Shown here one piece after another: positions 27,485 through 35,069 of a stretch of DNA of 64,000 bases; the stretch's first letter is position 1; every line of letters begins with the position of its first letter. The DNA lies in the NCBI GenBank assembly GCA_016218915.1, contig JACRCQ010000037.1, forward strand, positions 28,901-92,900, in the 5' to 3' direction. The notes beneath the pieces are model-generated. The model was not told where the DNA came from. It saw only the letters and a list, made by a program, of their open reading frames with translations, and searched no databases. This DNA comes from Deltaproteobacteria bacterium. Its GTDB lineage: Bacteria > Myxococcota_A > Polyangia > Polyangiales > Polyangiaceae. A program made the translations under genes and the position numbers.

Positions 27485-28504
27485 ATGCTGAACCTCTCGC
27501 GAACGACTCTACTTGCCCTTTCGGCCGGCCTGCTGCTGGGCTGCTCCAACTCCAGCAGCACCGAGCCCCCTCCCCCTTCGGTCGAGCTGCTGGCCTTCAA
27601 GGCTGTCCAGGCCGACACCATGGGCACGGCGGTCGCCGAAAAGCAGCAGCTGTTCGTCAAGGTGGACATGAGCCTGCTCAACCGCATGGCCGTCGCCCTT
27701 CCGCTCAAGGCAGAGAACTTCTCGGTGCTCGGGGCAGACGAGACCTCGTATCCCGGGGACAAGGCAACGCTGGCCCTGGCGGAAGGGTGCAAGGACAACG
27801 CAGAGGTCGCTACCGGAGCCACGGAGCGTTGCTGGATCGTCTTCAGCACGCCGTCGAACGTGCTGCCCACCACAATCGTGTACACGGCACCTGACAATGT
27901 GAAGTACACGGCGCCGCTGGAGGTGACCCCGTGCCAGGCGTGCGGCGATCGCTGCCCGGACTTCACCGTCGACCCCAAGCACTGCGGAGGGTGCGACAAG
28001 CCCGTGGGGCTGGGCACGTGCGCGGAAGGCTATCCGGCCTGCCAGGCAGGAGCTTTCGCGTGCAACGGCGTCTGCGTCGATCTGCTGAAGGATCCGAAGA
28101 ACTGCGGGTCGTGCGGCAAGGATGTCGGCAAGTTCACGCTGTGCGTGGACGGCAAGCCGCAGCCATGCATGTCGCCCACGACCATGGCGTGCGACGGCAC
28201 GTGCATCGATCCGATGTACGATTCCAAGAACTGCGGCTCATGCGGTCACGCATGCACCCAGGGAGCCTGCTCCAAGGGGCTGTGCTGCGAGAACAAGGAG
28301 TCCACCGATCGCGTCGACTGCGCCACCGTGTGCGGCGACATGAAGTGCGAAGCGATCGGCGGAACCTACGAGTCGACCAACTGCACGCCGTCCAAGATCG
28401 TTCTGCTCGGTTTGGGTACCTGCAACGACGTTCCCCTGGAGAAGGACGTGAGTGACGGCTGCGAGGTGGTCTTCAAGCACATCGACTGCAGCTGCTGCCA
28501 GTAG
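27485..28504 (+). CDS. Cys-rich lipoprotein
   Basis: A 339-residue lipoprotein (lipobox LLLGCS near residue 20). The first 140 residues are a beta-rich domain with one possible disulfide. From about residue 145 there are Cys-rich modules ('PKHCGGCDKPVGLGTCAEG', 'PKNCGSCGKDVGKFTLC', 'SKNCGSCGHACTQGACSKG'), ending with a dense Cys tail. The start at 27485 puts the hydrophobic segment directly at the N-terminus; an ATG 18 bases upstream is possible. Function unknown, likely surface-exposed. Confidence 0.85.
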   Translation: MLNLSRTTLLALSAGLLLGCSNSSSTEPPPPSVELLAFKAVQADTMGTAVAEKQQLFVKVDMSLLNRMAVALPLKAENFSVLGADETSYPGDKATLALAEGCKDNAEVATGATERCWIVFSTPSNVLPTTIVYTAPDNVKYTAPLEVTPCQACGDRCPDFTVDPKHCGGCDKPVGLGTCAEGYPACQAGAFACNGVCVDLLKDPKNCGSCGKDVGKFTLCVDGKPQPCMSPTTMACDGTCIDPMYDSKNCGSCGHACTQGACSKGLCCENKESTDRVDCATVCGDMKCEAIGGTYESTNCTPSKIVLLGLGTCNDVPLEKDVSDGCEVVFKHIDCSCCQ

Positions 28505-28605
28505 GATCGCATTATTCGGCTCGCGTGGAATTCAGGTTGCCGGCGCGATCGCCTGGAGGCCGAACCTTTCATCTGGTGCGCGGTCTGGTATCCTTGAGCC
28601 AAACC

Positions 28606-30498
28606 ATGCGCAATCGCTTGCATCTTCTGGGCGTGGTGGCGATCGCCACCTGGATGGGGATGATCTATGCGGCCGGCTGCTCGGCCAACTCCTCCGAATC
28701 GGAGTTCGGCGGGGGCGTCGGCGGCAGCGGAGGTGCGTTCATCCCAGATGCTCCCGGTGGGGATGGCCAGATGTTCGGGTGCAACGCGTGCCTGGGCACG
28801 AAGTACACGGTCTGCGACGAGAACGGCAAGGAGATCGACCACAAGGAGTGCGCCCCGCAGATCTGCGCGCCCGGGGTCGGGTGCGTGGAGTGCCAGCCCA
28901 ACAAGAACATGTGCGTGGGCAACGAGGTGCATGCCTGCACGGCGGAAGGCAAGCCCGGGGACCTGATCGAGACGTGCGACACCGGAGCCGGCAAGCTCTG
29001 CGGCGACGGCAAGTGCGGGTCCGAATGCGAGCTCGTCTCTGGCCAGCCCTCCAACGTGGGGTGCGAGTTCTGGGCCGTGGATCTGGATCAGCAGGACGCG
29101 ATGAATGATCCTGCGAGCGCTCCCTGGGGTGTGGTCCTTTCGAACGCCAGCCAGGCGCAGGCCAACGTCACCATCGAGATCAACGATGCAGCGGTCGGTG
29201 AAACGCCCGTGCCCACGGTCGTCACGCAGGTCTCCGTGGGTCCGGGCGATCTCAAGCAGATCGTCCTTCCCACGCGCGAGCTCGACTGCGGGACCAAGCC
29301 CAACGACTACAAGTCGCCGGGCACCTGCCTGTCGTCCCGTGCCTTCCGGATCACCTCCTCGGCTCCCATCGTCGTCTACCAGTTCAACGTGTTCACCAAC
29401 ACGTACTCCAACGACGCATCGCTGCTGCTTCCCACCAATGCGCTGGGCAAGATCCACCGCGTCATCGGCTGGGTCGCCGGGCACCCGTTTCCGACCAACT
29501 TCCCTGGAATCGGGACCATCATCGACCGGTCCTACGTCACGGTCGTGGGCACCAAGGAGAACACCCTGGTCAAGGTGCGCCCGAGCTGGCGTATACGCGG
29601 CAATCCACCGATCGCGGCGACTGGACCTGGCGAATCCATCGACATCACGATCGGACCGTTCGACGTGCTCAATCTGGAGACGGACGACGCCCTCATGAAG
29701 GAGGACATGAAGGTCGCCACGGATCTTACGGGCACGATCGTGGAATCCACGCAGCCGGTCGCAGTCTTCAGCGGCGTCGAATCAACCCAGTCCCCTGCAG
29801 GATTCGAGATTCCCACCTACCCGGGGTGGGGCACCGGCGATACGTGCTGCCTGGATCACCTCGAGGAGCAGATCTTCCCGGTCGAGTCGGTGGGCATGCA
29901 CTACGTGATCACGCGCAGCCCGATTCGTTCGACGAGCAGCTGGCGCGAGCCGGACGTGATCCGGTTCCTCGGGGTGGCCGAGGACGCGGAGGTCAAGACG
30001 ACGCTGCCGCCGCCGTACGATTCGTTCACGATCCAGCCGGGAGAGGTGATCACCACGTGGGCGCAGAACGACTTCGTAGTCGAGTCGAGCAAGCCCGTGA
30101 TGGTCGGGCAGATCCTGATCAGCAACGGCTATGTCGAAGGGGCGGTCATCGGGGATCCGTCGCTCACGATCTACCCGCCGGTGGAGCAGTACCGGACCGA
30201 GTACGTGATCCTGACCCCGAACTCCTGGGACAAGAACTACGTGGTGATATCCGTGGAAGTTGGAACGGACGTGCAGCTCGATGGCAGCGCGACGACGGGC
30301 TGCACTACGGAGTCGGCCGGCACGGTGCTGGGGATCCAGTACGAGTCGCGGCGCTGTCCGCTCAACGAGGGAGTGCACCATTTGTCGGGCGCCAAGCCCT
30401 TCGGCATCGTGGCCTACGGCTACGGCAGCGCCGGGTCCTACGCCTTCGCTGGCGGTGCGGACGTGAAGAAGATCTACAATCCGCCGCCGCTCAAGTAG
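28606..30498 (+). CDS. IgGFc-binding-type lipoprotein
   Basis: A 630-residue lipoprotein (AAGCS near residue 25) with a Gly-rich linker and an N-terminal Cys-rich module up to about residue 145. The large C-terminal part matches the IgGFc_binding N-terminal domain type common in myxobacteria ('GVVLSNASQAQANVTIEIN', 'PIVVYQFNVFTNTYSNDASL', 'VEGAVIGDPSLTIYPPVEQY'). In animals the domain occurs in FCGBP mucus proteins. In bacteria it is presumably an adhesion or matrix domain; immunoglobulin binding is not implied. It lies about 100 bp after the preceding lipoprotein gene on the same strand. Confidence 0.88.
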   Translation: MRNRLHLLGVVAIATWMGMIYAAGCSANSSESEFGGGVGGSGGAFIPDAPGGDGQMFGCNACLGTKYTVCDENGKEIDHKECAPQICAPGVGCVECQPNKNMCVGNEVHACTAEGKPGDLIETCDTGAGKLCGDGKCGSECELVSGQPSNVGCEFWAVDLDQQDAMNDPASAPWGVVLSNASQAQANVTIEINDAAVGETPVPTVVTQVSVGPGDLKQIVLPTRELDCGTKPNDYKSPGTCLSSRAFRITSSAPIVVYQFNVFTNTYSNDASLLLPTNALGKIHRVIGWVAGHPFPTNFPGIGTIIDRSYVTVVGTKENTLVKVRPSWRIRGNPPIAATGPGESIDITIGPFDVLNLETDDALMKEDMKVATDLTGTIVESTQPVAVFSGVESTQSPAGFEIPTYPGWGTGDTCCLDHLEEQIFPVESVGMHYVITRSPIRSTSSWREPDVIRFLGVAEDAEVKTTLPPPYDSFTIQPGEVITTWAQNDFVVESSKPVMVGQILISNGYVEGAVIGDPSLTIYPPVEQYRTEYVILTPNSWDKNYVVISVEVGTDVQLDGSATTGCTTESAGTVLGIQYESRRCPLNEGVHHLSGAKPFGIVAYGYGSAGSYAFAGGADVKKIYNPPPLK

Positions 30499-30546
30499 CC
30501 TAGCATCCACCGCCGCAGCCACCACCTCGGGCCAGGAGCCCTTGCC

Positions 30547-32379
30547 ATGAACCTGCCTTCTTCCATCCGAATCATCGTCGGAGCCTGCACGCTCGGACTG
30601 GTGTTGTGCGACTCCAGGGATGCCTCGGCCTGCACGAGCATGCTGGTGACACGGGGCGCGACTGCCGACGGGTCGACGATGATCACCTACACGGCAGACT
30701 CCCACGAGCTGTACGGCGAGCTGTACTTCCGCGCTGCGGGGCGCCACCCCGCAGGCTCCATGATGGAGATCCGGGAGTGGGATACGGACAAGCCGCTGGG
30801 ATCGATTCCCCAGGTGGCGCAGACCTGGCGCGTGGTCGGGAACATGAACGAGCACCAGGTGGCCGTCGGCGAGACCACGTTCGGAGGGCAGGAAGCCCTG
30901 GAGAATCCCAAGGGTGGGATTGACTACGGAAGCCTGATGTACGTGTCTTTGCAGCGGGCCAAGACGGCGCGCGAGGTCATCGCCGTGATGGCGCAGCTGG
31001 TGGAAGCGCACGGCTATGCCAGCAAGGGCGAGTCGTTCTCCATCTCGGATCCGAACGAGGTCTGGCTGATGGAGATGATCGGCAAGGGGCCAGGGAGCCT
31101 GGGAGCCAACTGGGTGGCGATGCGCGTGCCGGACGGCTACGTCACGGCGCACGCGAACCAGTCCCGGATTCGCAAGTTCCCCCTGCACGATCCGGACAAC
31201 TGCCTGTACTCCAAGGACGTGATCTCCTTTGCCCGCGACAAGGGCTACTTCTCGGGCAAGGATGAGGACTTCTCCTTTGCGGATGCGTACGAGAAGGTGA
31301 ATTGCGACGACATCCGGGCGTGCGACGCGCGGGTCTGGCTCTTCTACCATCGGGTCGCCCCCTCGATGAAGATCCCGATGGACTACGTGAAGTGCAAGCC
31401 GGGCGCACCTCCGCTTCCGATGTGGGTCAAGCCGGACAGCAAGCTTACCCCGCGCGACCTGATCCGGATCATGCGCGATCACTACGAGGACACCGACTTC
31501 GACATGCGCCACGACGTGGGCGCAGGGCCCTATTCCGTGCCCTACCGCTGGCGCCCCATGCGGTGGAAGGTCGACGGCAAGAGCTACGTCCACGAGCGGG
31601 CGATTGCCACGCAGCAGACAGGGTTCTCCTTTGCGACCCAGTCGCGAGCCTTCCTTCCCAATCCGGTGGGAGGGGTGCTCTGGTTCTCGGTCGACGATGC
31701 GGCGAGCACCGTGTACGTGCCCATGTACGTCGGTATCCGGAAGGTTTCGAAGCCCTACGCGGTGGGGACTGGATCGTTCACCAAGTACGCTCCGGACTCG
31801 GCCTTCTGGGTCTTCAACACGGTCGCAAACCAGGCATATGGCCGTTACAGCGACATGATCGTGGACATCCAGAAAGTCCAAGGCGAGTTCGAGAACGAGT
31901 TCTTCAACGAGCAGTCCCGGGTAGAGGAGAAGGCGGCCACGCTCTTCAAGACCTCGCCCGGCGCGGCTGAGGAGATGCTCACGAAGTACTCGGATCAGGC
32001 GGGAGAGCGCGTGGTGGCGCGGTGGCAGAAGCTCAGCCAGGAGCTGCTGGTCAAGTACCTCGATGGCAACGTGCGCGATGACAAAGGGAAGGTCACGCAC
32101 CCGCCCTACCCGGAGAAATGGTACCGGCACATCGCCAAGGACACAGGGGAGCGCGTGCGTGTGGAGAACGCGCCCTCCGCTTCGGCCTCTGCCTCGGCCA
32201 GTGCAGCTCCTTCCGCCGCACCTTCCCCTTCAGCCTCGACCCAACCCGCAGCGTCAGCGCCTTCATCCAAGTGCTCCGTGGGCCCGGCGGGAAGTGCGAC
32301 CGGGCGCTGGGCCATGCTCGCAGCCCTGATCGGTGCGATCCGATGGCTGCGCCGCAGTGCTCGTCCAGGCAGGACCTGA
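30547..32379 (+). CDS. C69 family dipeptidase with membrane-anchor tail
   Basis: A 610-residue peptidase (GGAG eight bases before the ATG). The signal peptide is followed by Cys29 ('DASACTSMLVTRGATADGST'), which becomes the N-terminal nucleophile of the C69/U34 (PepD) hydrolase family. The domain runs to about residue 500. These enzymes hydrolyse dipeptides; here the enzyme is exported. The C-terminus has a Ser/Ala/Pro linker, then 'SKCSVGPAGSATG', a hydrophobic stretch and a 'WLRRSARPGR' end, resembling MYXO-CTERM sorting signals. It would be sorted or anchored at the cell surface. Confidence 0.9.
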   Translation: MNLPSSIRIIVGACTLGLVLCDSRDASACTSMLVTRGATADGSTMITYTADSHELYGELYFRAAGRHPAGSMMEIREWDTDKPLGSIPQVAQTWRVVGNMNEHQVAVGETTFGGQEALENPKGGIDYGSLMYVSLQRAKTAREVIAVMAQLVEAHGYASKGESFSISDPNEVWLMEMIGKGPGSLGANWVAMRVPDGYVTAHANQSRIRKFPLHDPDNCLYSKDVISFARDKGYFSGKDEDFSFADAYEKVNCDDIRACDARVWLFYHRVAPSMKIPMDYVKCKPGAPPLPMWVKPDSKLTPRDLIRIMRDHYEDTDFDMRHDVGAGPYSVPYRWRPMRWKVDGKSYVHERAIATQQTGFSFATQSRAFLPNPVGGVLWFSVDDAASTVYVPMYVGIRKVSKPYAVGTGSFTKYAPDSAFWVFNTVANQAYGRYSDMIVDIQKVQGEFENEFFNEQSRVEEKAATLFKTSPGAAEEMLTKYSDQAGERVVARWQKLSQELLVKYLDGNVRDDKGKVTHPPYPEKWYRHIAKDTGERVRVENAPSASASASASAAPSAAPSPSASTQPAASAPSSKCSVGPAGSATGRWAMLAALIGAIRWLRRSARPGRT

Positions 32380-32427
32380 CAGCGGAGGTGGATCTCGGCT
32401 GCAAACCGGTGCACCATCCGGCCGAGC

Positions 32428-33513
32428 ATGGGACCGGGCAGCCACCGCACTTTCTCCGGAGCGCTTCGAGCCGGTGCCTGCGCATGCGCGGCGTGCGCAA
32501 CACTCCTGCTGGGGACAGCGGCGGGGCACGCACAGGAGACGCATGGAGTGCGCGATGCCATCGAGCTGCAGGCTGGACGCTGCCTCGATCATGGCGGGCT
32601 CGCGGGGCGCGCGACGGTCTGGCTCGGACGCGACCGGATTGATCAGCGCGTGCGAGTGCGGGTCGTGGAGACCCCGTCTCGGGGCGTCGACATCACCGTG
32701 CTGCGCGAAGGGGCTCCGGTTGCCGAACGCCACCTCAAACCAGCCACAATTCCCTGCGCAGACCTTCAGGCTGCTGTGGGACTTGCCGTGGCGCTGGCCA
32801 TTGATGCGACGTTCCTGCAGGAGCTCATGAGCGAGCCAACCACGGTCCTCGCCCCTCCGGTGATCGCCACTTCGCCACCTGCCCAGGCTTCGGCGCCCAT
32901 CCAGTCCCAGCCGTCGGCGCAGACTCCATCGCTTCCCCTGGCCCAGGCTGCCCAGCCGCAGCCATCGCCACCGCCGCTTGCGTCAGGGCCGGACAACCGT
33001 GCTTCACTCGCTGGCAAGGCGGCGATCCACGGATGGGTCGGCGTTGTTCCTTCGACGACCCTGGGCGGCTCTTTTGGCGTCGACCTGGGATGGCCCAGCG
33101 CCGCACTGCAGCTTTCCGGGTGGGGAACGATCGGTCGCGAGTCCCAGCTCGGCGCAGGCCGGGTCGACGTGAGCATGCTGGCGGGGCGTCTGGATGGTTG
33201 CGGCCGAAAGCCGATGGGGCGCTGGACCGGCATCGGATGCGTGGGGGCGATCGCCGGACGTTGGGTGGCGCGAGGAGGAGACTATCGGGAGAACTACGCG
33301 CCCGCGCTGCCTTGGGCAGCCGTGGCCGTGCGTGTGGCAACGCAATGGGAGGTGGGGCGGTTCGTGGCCATCGAGGTCGCGGTGGATGGGTTCTTTCCCT
33401 TTGCTCGTCCGAGGCTGGACGTGGTTGGAACCGATGGCGCGGTTGCGACGTCGCTCCAGGCGCCGGCTGCGGGGTTTGGCATCGGTGTGGGTCCGGTTCT
33501 CACCTTTTTCTGA
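32428..33513 (+). CDS. Envelope protein of ECF cassette 2, predicted barrel C-terminus
   Basis: A 361-residue exported protein (signal ending LLLGTAAGHA). The first 120 residues are a small soluble domain with two Cys. A Pro/Gln/Ser-rich linker spans about 125-185. The C-terminal 170 residues have Gly- and aromatic-rich alternating strands and end in 'GPVLTFF', as outer-membrane barrels do. It is immediately upstream (20 bp) of an ECF sigma gene, so it is probably in that operon. It mirrors the 370-residue protein of the first cassette, although the sequences differ. Confidence 0.78.
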   Translation: MGPGSHRTFSGALRAGACACAACATLLLGTAAGHAQETHGVRDAIELQAGRCLDHGGLAGRATVWLGRDRIDQRVRVRVVETPSRGVDITVLREGAPVAERHLKPATIPCADLQAAVGLAVALAIDATFLQELMSEPTTVLAPPVIATSPPAQASAPIQSQPSAQTPSLPLAQAAQPQPSPPPLASGPDNRASLAGKAAIHGWVGVVPSTTLGGSFGVDLGWPSAALQLSGWGTIGRESQLGAGRVDVSMLAGRLDGCGRKPMGRWTGIGCVGAIAGRWVARGGDYRENYAPALPWAAVAVRVATQWEVGRFVAIEVAVDGFFPFARPRLDVVGTDGAVATSLQAPAAGFGIGVGPVLTFF

Positions 33514-33533
33514 AGGTTGTGGGCAGCGGGGAC

Positions 33534-34121
33534 ATGAAAGAGCGTGGACCTGGTACCGACTCTCCGACGCGCCCCGTACGCAGCGATGCGGAAGCCCTGT
33601 TCAGGGAGCACGGGCGTTACGTCGCCGGGTTCCTGTCGCGGCTCGGGGTGCGGGGGCCGGATGTCGATGATCTCGTCCAGGAGGTCTTCCTCGTGGTGCA
33701 CCGGCAGGGAGGGCACGTGGCCGGGCCTGCGCGGCCAACCACGTGGCTTGCGGAGATCGCGCTGCGGGTGGCGATGGCGGCGCGGCGCAAAGGGCGGCGC
33801 ACCTCGTTGCTGTCGGATCCAGAGCGAGCCGAAGGAGTACCAGAGCACATGACGCCGCACGACGAGCTGGTCCATGCGCGCGCGGTGCGGAGCGTGCAGG
33901 CAGCGCTCGACGGGCTCGATCTGGAGCGTCGCGCGATCTTCGTGCTCTACGAGATGGAAGGCGAGAGCTGCGACGCGATTGCAGCGACGTTCGGCATTCC
34001 GGTGGGTACGGTGTATTCTCGGCTGCACACGGCGCGCGACGAGTTCCTGCACGCCTATGCTCGGCTGGTCGGAATGGAGCCATCGTCGTTGCGGGGTGGG
34101 CCCGCGGGGAGCAGCACATGA
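33534..34121 (+). CDS. ECF-type RNA polymerase sigma factor (cassette 2)
   Basis: A 195-residue sigma factor. Region 2 is 'DAEALFREHGRYVAGFLSRL' plus 'DVDDLVQEVFLVVHRQ'; region 4 is 'LDLERRAIFVLYEMEGESCD' plus the helix-turn-helix 'FGIPVGTVYSRLHTARDEF'. Both match the RpoE/SigW-like fold. The ATG at 33534 follows a GGGG stretch. Its stop overlaps the next gene (ATGA). It is sandwiched between an envelope protein and the candidate anti-sigma factor. Confidence 0.9.
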   Translation: MKERGPGTDSPTRPVRSDAEALFREHGRYVAGFLSRLGVRGPDVDDLVQEVFLVVHRQGGHVAGPARPTTWLAEIALRVAMAARRKGRRTSLLSDPERAEGVPEHMTPHDELVHARAVRSVQAALDGLDLERRAIFVLYEMEGESCDAIAATFGIPVGTVYSRLHTARDEFLHAYARLVGMEPSSLRGGPAGSST

Positions 34122-34831
34122 GCCGCGATCCCATCCGATTGATGGAGGATCCTGCGCTCTCCGAGGGATTGCGCGCGGCGCTTCGTCAGGCTGCGGAGCA
34201 GGGGGCGCCAGGCTTCGATCTCGGCGCAGGACTGGATCGATTCCGCCAGCAGCTCAGCGCGCCGACGGCGCCGAGCGCGGCACCTGCGTTGGGACCAAAG
34301 CTCATCCTGGGCTTGGGAGGGCTGGGAGTGATCGGCGCTGTCGTTCTCGCTGGCTTCGCGCTTCGCTCCCCGCATCGGCCGCCCCCTTCCCCGCCTGCTG
34401 TGGTGGTGTCGCAGCAACCCGAGATTCCTCAGCCGCCCGCGCCTTCTGCGACGGTGGAGATCGATCTCGATCAGGAAGCGGCGACCCTGGATGCGGGAGC
34501 GCCTGCGAGCTCGAGCGCGGGACCGGCTGCGAGCCGCAGCGAGACCAAGGAGTCGCGCGACGACCTGTATCGTCGCGAGGTGCAGCATCTGGCCGAGGTA
34601 CGGGCAGCGCTGGGCCGCAGTCCTGAGGAAGCGCTTCGAATGGCGGACAAGGGGCATCGGGAGTTCGCGCGCGGGATGCTGTACCAGGAGCGGGAGGCGC
34701 TCGCGATACGGGCCCTGGTGCGGCTGGGTCGCGCTGCGCAGGCAAGAGCTCGGACCGAGCAGTTCGTGGCGCGTTTTCCGAGGAGCCCCTATTCCGAGCA
34801 GCTCCGCCGCGAGACCGGGCTGTCACCCTGA
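34118..34831 (+). CDS. Probable membrane anti-sigma factor or sigma partner
   Basis: A 237-residue protein overlapping the sigma gene by four bases. It has a short cytoplasmic part with no zinc-finger Cys/His, one membrane helix (about 63-82), a Pro/Ala-rich spacer and a helical C-terminal region with TPR-like character ('EREALAIRALVRLGRAAQAR'). Position, coupling and topology fit an anti-sigma factor; the missing zinc finger means another interface would be used. The partner role is inferred from context. Confidence 0.78.
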   Translation: MSRDPIRLMEDPALSEGLRAALRQAAEQGAPGFDLGAGLDRFRQQLSAPTAPSAAPALGPKLILGLGGLGVIGAVVLAGFALRSPHRPPPSPPAVVVSQQPEIPQPPAPSATVEIDLDQEAATLDAGAPASSSAGPAASRSETKESRDDLYRREVQHLAEVRAALGRSPEEALRMADKGHREFARGMLYQEREALAIRALVRLGRAAQARARTEQFVARFPRSPYSEQLRRETGLSP

Positions 34832-34959
34832 CCGAGCTCGCCTCGCGGGATACTCCAAGGGGCTAGCTTGCAGGGCAGAGAGGTTCACAGGGAGACCGGA
34901 GATCTGGAGGTTTTCTTGGCCTCGCTGCGCTCGTGATCCTCGCGGGATACCCTTGTGCG

Positions 34960-34978
34960 CCAGGACGCGATGTCCTGG
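34960..34978. promoter_or_regulatory. Stem-loop CCAGGAC/GTCCTGG
   Basis: A perfect 7-bp stem with a 5-base loop in the spacer after the ECF cassette. No T-run follows, so it is not a classical terminator; it could be Rho-related or regulatory. Confidence 0.3.
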
Positions 34979-35015
34979 CCTGCGCTGCTCATGGATCGCT
35001 CGTGATCCACCCTCT

Positions 35016-35051
35016 GCGCGGCCGATCCCTTTTTTTTGAAGGATCGCGCGC
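35016..35051. promoter_or_regulatory. Imperfect inverted repeat with an eight-T loop
   Basis: GCGCG..GATCC and GGATCGCGCGC arms flank a loop with eight T in a row, ending just before a TACAAT box (35053-35058) and the lipoprotein start at 35070. It may be a promoter element or a structure near the transcript start. Confidence 0.3.
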
Positions 35052-35069
35052 GTACAATCATAGAGCATC

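Noticed and set aside
29782..32130. Long open frame on the - strand (782 codons)
   Set aside because: Antisense to the IgGFc-type and C69 genes; rich in Val, His and Arg with no domain.
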